Source of the DNA: Schaedlerella glycyrrhizinilytica_A
GTDB lineage: Bacteria > Bacillota > Clostridia > Lachnospirales > Lachnospiraceae
Assembly (NCBI RefSeq): GCF_042852765.1
Contig: NZ_AP031414.1
Strand: one strand, 5' to 3'
Length of the DNA stretch: 64,000 nucleotides
Below, piece after piece: positions 60,605 through 64,000 of this stretch (its first letter is position 1; each line of letters opens with the position of its first letter). The position numbers and the translations under genes are program-made. The notes beneath the pieces were generated by a model. That model was not told the origin of the DNA. It searched no databases and saw nothing but the letters and a program-made list of their open reading frames with translations.

Positions 60605-62476
60605 TTAGACTTCTTTATAATCGCCGTCTACTACATCATCGCCCTGGAATCCTTCCGGTGCCGGACCTGCCTCCGGTGTCGGTCCTGCCTGCGGACCTGC
60701 ACCTGCCTGTGCTCCAGCCTGCTCATACATCTTAGTAAATAATTTCTGAGCGCTTTCCATCAGTTTCTCTTTTGCTGCCTTGATCTCAGCAACCTGAGCT
60801 TCCGTTGTCTCTTCCGGTGCGGATTTTGCGAGAACGTCTTTCAGTGCCTGACAGTCAGCTTCCACTGCTGATTTATCCGCTGCATCCAGTTTGTCGCCAA
60901 CCTCTTTGATCGCTTTCTCTGTCTGGAATACCATCGCATCTGCTTCATTTCTTGTATCGATCGCTTCTTTACGTTTCTTATCCTGCGCTTCAAATTCAGC
61001 AGCCTCTTTTACTGCCTTGTCAATATCTGCATCGGACATGTTAGATCCTGCTGTGATTGTAATATGCTGCTCTTTTCCTGTTCCCAGATCTTTCGCGGAT
61101 ACATTTACGATACCGTTGGCATCGATATCAAATGTAACTTCGATCTGCGGGATTCCACGCGGAGCCGGCGGGATTCCGTCCAGTCTAAACTGTCCGAGAG
61201 ATTTGTTATCTCTTGCAAACTGTCTCTCACCCTGTACAACATTGATGTCTACTGCGGTCTGATTGTCTGCTGCCGTTGAGAAGATCTGGCTCTTCTTTGT
61301 CGGGATCGTTGTATTTCTCTCGATCAGTCTTGTGGCAACACCGCCCATTGTCTCGATCGACAGTGACAGCGGAGTTACATCCAGAAGAAGAATGTCGCCT
61401 GCGCCTGCATCCCCGGCAAGTTTACCTCCCTGTACGGAAGCGCCGAGTGCCACACATTCATCCGGGTTCAGAGATTTGCTCGGTTCTTTACCTGTCAGTC
61501 TTTTTACTTCTTCCTGTACAGCCGGGATACGTGTAGATCCGCCTACAAGCAATACCTGACCCAGTTCAGAAGCACTGATTCCTGCGTCAGACAGTGCGCG
61601 TCTTACCGGCTCTGCTGTCTTCTCTACAAGATCATGTGTCAGTTCATCAAATTTTGCTCTTGTCAGATTCATATCAAAATGCTTCGGTCCCTCTGCTGTT
61701 GCTGTGATGAACGGAAGATTGATGTTTGTTGTCGTTGCGGAAGAAAGCTCTTTCTTTGCTTTCTCAGCAGCTTCTTTCAGTCTCTGAAGTGCCATTTTAT
61801 CAGTAGAAAGATCTACGCCCTCTTTTGCCTTGAAATCTGCCAGCATATAATCTGTAATCTTCTGGTCGAAATCATCTCCACCAAGTCTGTTGTTTCCTGC
61901 TGTCGACAATACTTCGATGACGCCGTCGCCGATTTCGATGATCGATACATCAAATGTACCGCCTCCAAGGTCATATACCATGATCTTCTGTTCTTTTTCA
62001 TTATCCAGTCCATAAGCAAGCGCTGCTGCCGTAGGCTCGTTGATGATACGTTTTACATCCAGACCTGCGATCTTACCTGCATCTTTTGTTGCCTGACGCT
62101 GTGCGTCATTGAAATATGCCGGAACAGTGATCACTGCCTCTGTTACTTTCTCTCCAAGGTATCCCTCTGCGTCTGCTTTCAGTTTCTGAAGAATCATTGC
62201 AGAAATCTCCTGCGGAGAATATTTCTTATCGTCAATGCTTACTTTGTAGTCAGATCCCATCTCTCTTTTGATGGAAGAAATCGTCTTGTCTGCGTTTGTC
62301 ACTGCCTGACGTTTTGCCGGTTCTCCGACAAGACGCTCACCTGTCTTCGTAAATGCAACAACAGACGGTGTTGTTCTTGCCCCTTCTGTATTCGCGATAA
62401 CGGTTGGCTGTCCACCTTCCATTACGGCTACACAACTGTTCGTTGTACCCAAATCAATACCAATGATTTTTCCCAT
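60605..62476 (-). CDS. dnaK: Chaperone protein DnaK (Hsp70)
   Basis: A 623-residue Hsp70. The N terminus is GKIIGIDLGTTNSCVAVMEGG, nucleotide-binding motifs follow (VYDLGGGTFDVSI near 175, LLVGGSTRIPAVQ near 310), then the linker and substrate-binding domain from about residue 365 (DVTPLSLSIETMGG), and a Pro/Ala/Gly-rich tail ending DVVDGDYKEV. It lacks the approximately 24-residue insert of Gram-negative DnaK, as usual for Firmicutes. ATG with TAGGAGGAG. It is the third gene of hrcA-grpE-dnaK-dnaJ. Confidence 0.98.
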   Translation of the reverse strand: MGKIIGIDLGTTNSCVAVMEGGQPTVIANTEGARTTPSVVAFTKTGERLVGEPAKRQAVTNADKTISSIKREMGSDYKVSIDDKKYSPQEISAMILQKLKADAEGYLGEKVTEAVITVPAYFNDAQRQATKDAGKIAGLDVKRIINEPTAAALAYGLDNEKEQKIMVYDLGGGTFDVSIIEIGDGVIEVLSTAGNNRLGGDDFDQKITDYMLADFKAKEGVDLSTDKMALQRLKEAAEKAKKELSSATTTNINLPFITATAEGPKHFDMNLTRAKFDELTHDLVEKTAEPVRRALSDAGISASELGQVLLVGGSTRIPAVQEEVKRLTGKEPSKSLNPDECVALGASVQGGKLAGDAGAGDILLLDVTPLSLSIETMGGVATRLIERNTTIPTKKSQIFSTAADNQTAVDINVVQGERQFARDNKSLGQFRLDGIPPAPRGIPQIEVTFDIDANGIVNVSAKDLGTGKEQHITITAGSNMSDADIDKAVKEAAEFEAQDKKRKEAIDTRNEADAMVFQTEKAIKEVGDKLDAADKSAVEADCQALKDVLAKSAPEETTEAQVAEIKAAKEKLMESAQKLFTKMYEQAGAQAGAGPQAGPTPEAGPAPEGFQGDDVVDGDYKEV

Positions 62477-62560
62477 GATTTTCTCCTCCTAAATTGATTT
62501 ATTCTGCGCTTTCCCGGTTCTTCCGGACTGTTTTCCAATCCGTTCTCCGGTCAATTGCTG

Positions 62561-63235
62561 TTAATTTGCTACTTTTACCATACTGTGTCTCACAACACTG
62601 TCGCGGTACATATATCCTTTCTGGAATTCTTCCACAATGATATTCTCTCCGACTTCTTCATCTTCCACATGCATCACCGCATTATGGAAATCCGGATCAA
62701 ACTCGTTGCCAACCGCCTCGATCGGTTTCACACCGATTCCCTCCAGTGTCGTCATCAGCTGTTTGTAAATCTGCTCCATTCCTTTTACGAACGGATCTTC
62801 TTTCTCCTCTTCGGTCACAGCCCCGAGCCCACGCTCAAAGTTGTCTACAACCGGAAGGATCTTATCTATGACATCTTTCGCTCCAACCTCGTACATCTGG
62901 GACTTCTCGCGATCAGTACGTTTGCGGAAGTTATCAAACTCTGCCATCTGTCTTGTCAGACGATCTGTCAGTTCTTCGATTTTCTCATCCTTTTTGTCTT
63001 TTTTCTTTTTCTTGCCGAAAAAAGACTTGCCGGATTCTTTCTCATCTCCCTCGTCATCTTTCTCTGCCTCTTCGGAAGCTTCCGCTTCTTCGGTGCATGT
63101 TTCAGACTGATCCATGTCTTTGGCCGTCTCCTCCGCTTCTTCCTGCGGATGCTCGGCAGCGTCTTTCGCCGCTTTCGCTTTTGCTTCTTCCACTGCTTCT
63201 TTTATCATATCTTCTTTACTCATATTCTCCGCCAC
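62561..63235 (-). CDS. grpE: GrpE nucleotide exchange factor
   Basis: A 224-residue GrpE. Residues 1-85 are a very acidic, low-complexity extension followed by a Lys-rich block (KKKKKDKKDEKI); the long dimer helix and four-helix bundle cover about 85-165, and the beta domain ends with GYMYRDSVVRHSMVKVAN. It exchanges ADP for ATP on DnaK. The likely start is GTG at 63235 with AGGAGG 11 bases upstream; the ATG four codons in (63223) has only a weak site. The gap to hrcA is 15 bases. Confidence 0.95.
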   Translation of the reverse strand: MAENMSKEDMIKEAVEEAKAKAAKDAAEHPQEEAEETAKDMDQSETCTEEAEASEEAEKDDEGDEKESGKSFFGKKKKKDKKDEKIEELTDRLTRQMAEFDNFRKRTDREKSQMYEVGAKDVIDKILPVVDNFERGLGAVTEEEKEDPFVKGMEQIYKQLMTTLEGIGVKPIEAVGNEFDPDFHNAVMHVEDEEVGENIIVEEFQKGYMYRDSVVRHSMVKVAN

Positions 63236-63250
63236 CAGCTATTCAACCTC

Positions 63251-64000
63251 CTATTCTTTTGAATCTTTATAATAGATCGCGTCCAACTCATTCTGCAAAG
63301 TCTTCAGCGTTCTCATCACATGTTCATAATCCATCCGCTTCGGTCCGATAATACCGATGGTTCCTTTCATGCCCTCACCGAGTTCATACGTTGCTGTCAC
63401 AACACTGCAGTCTTTCATCGTCTTCACCGGTGTCTCGTCACCGATGTAAACTTGGATTCCATGACTGTCTTCGCTGGAAAGGGTCTCGCTGACCAATTCT
63501 GCAAGCTGCTGTTTTTCCTCAAAAGCACTGATGATCTCCTGTGCGCTCTGCTTGTCGCTCAATTCCGGATATTTGAAAATATTCGTCGCGCCGCTTGTAT
63601 AAATCTCCATATCTTCATCCACATGGATCGTCTCTGCAACTGCATCCAGTACATTGCTGATCACCTGACTGTGGATCCCTGCCTGCTCTTTTAATCTTGC
63701 GATCAGACCGAGATTGATCTCCTCGATCGACATACCGTTCAATGTCGTATTCAGCAGCATATTCAACTTCAAAAGTGTCTCACTGCCGAGTTCTTCATTC
63801 ACATCGATGATCTTGTTTTTGATCACATTACCGCCCATCACGATAACTGCTATGATCTGCTCTTCATTTACCTGAGACAGCTGGATAAACTTCAATGTAT
63901 TCTTCCGGTTGATCGGAGCAGAAACCATCGTCGCATAATTCGTATTGGCTGCCAGTACTTTTGCCGCCTGCTTCAGGACTTTGTCTACTTTGTCCGTCTT
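63251..64000 (-). CDS. hrcA: Heat-inducible repressor HrcA, 5' end cut by window edge
   Basis: The frame stays open to the right edge: 249 residues, of the usual 340, are present, with the winged-helix domain missing. The visible part contains NTNYATMVSAPINRKNTLKFIQ, IAVIVMGGNVIKNKI and the C-terminal GPKRMDYEHVMRTLKTLQN, all typical of HrcA. It represses the dnaK operon through CIRCE elements, with GroEL as co-factor in known cases; the CIRCE site should lie just beyond the edge. It is the first gene of the operon. Confidence 0.96.
   Translation of the reverse strand, partial: KTDKVDKVLKQAAKVLAANTNYATMVSAPINRKNTLKFIQLSQVNEEQIIAVIVMGGNVIKNKIIDVNEELGSETLLKLNMLLNTTLNGMSIEEINLGLIARLKEQAGIHSQVISNVLDAVAETIHVDEDMEIYTSGATNIFKYPELSDKQSAQEIISAFEEKQQLAELVSETLSSEDSHGIQVYIGDETPVKTMKDCSVVTATYELGEGMKGTIGIIGPKRMDYEHVMRTLKTLQNELDAIYYKDSKE

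Noticed and set aside
1..64000. Mobile elements, tRNA or rRNA genes.
   Set aside because: No transposase, integrase, phage gene, terminal repeat, target duplication or tRNA cloverleaf was recognised by reading; a tRNA or insertion-sequence search was not run.

Overview
The window reads as chromosomal DNA of a Gram-positive, low-to-mid GC anaerobe of the Lachnospiraceae type (gut Clostridia). The evidence is a Gram-positive PolC replicase, an hrcA-grpE-dnaK-dnaJ heat-shock operon, a DUF4364 protein, DUF1385-prmC-prfA next to rpmE and rho, ferredoxin-dependent indolepyruvate oxidoreductase, an Rrf2 regulator and strong AGGAGG ribosome sites. No phage, insertion sequence, CRISPR array, tRNA or rRNA was seen. 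Genus assignment is not possible from the sequence alone.

Layout. 1-900: the start of an Rrf2 regulator and a cold-shock gene. 910-6802: a six-gene minus-strand operon (paaK, iorA, iorB, ACT, paaK, ACT) that interconverts aryl-pyruvates, aryl-acetyl-CoA and aryl-acetates. 6956-15003: an HTH-Uma2 protein, a MerR/TipAS regulator with a textbook operator, and a Bce-like peptide-stress locus (sensor kinase, response regulator, AraC protein, ABC ATPase, large permease). 15187-33299: mostly housekeeping genes (glyA, a pgsA-like gene, polC, ispG, hisC, lrgAB, prfA, prmC, rpmE, rho). 33518-38210: malic enzyme, a radical SAM protein, DUF4364, rarA and tcdA. 38276-44422: polysaccharide deacetylase, a MATE pump, an AraC regulator and galK-galT.

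44579-50626 is the most accessory-looking part: an Fe-S flavoenzyme of the enoate/dienoyl-CoA reductase type, a GntP-family permease, a TetR repressor, a short-chain dehydrogenase and a DUF169 protein. Related palindromes flank the TetR gene, so this is probably one substrate-induced reductive pathway for an unknown imported compound. 50751-53719 is a csoR-copA copper operon in which copA carries an in-frame C-terminal CopZ-like domain with its own ideal ribosome-binding site. 53835-59297 holds an Mrp-type ATPase, an NhaC-family transporter under a clear lysine riboswitch, a second MATE pump and an aldo/keto reductase. 59330-64000 is dnaJ, dnaK, grpE and the 3' part of hrcA.

The least conventional signals are the possible two-product copA/copZ gene, a set of look-alike hairpins in the leaders of unrelated genes (27351-27393, 39184-39266, 42863-42908, 58301-58340), and the TetR-centred reductive cluster. 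Promoter, operator and hairpin calls were made by eye; none was computed.
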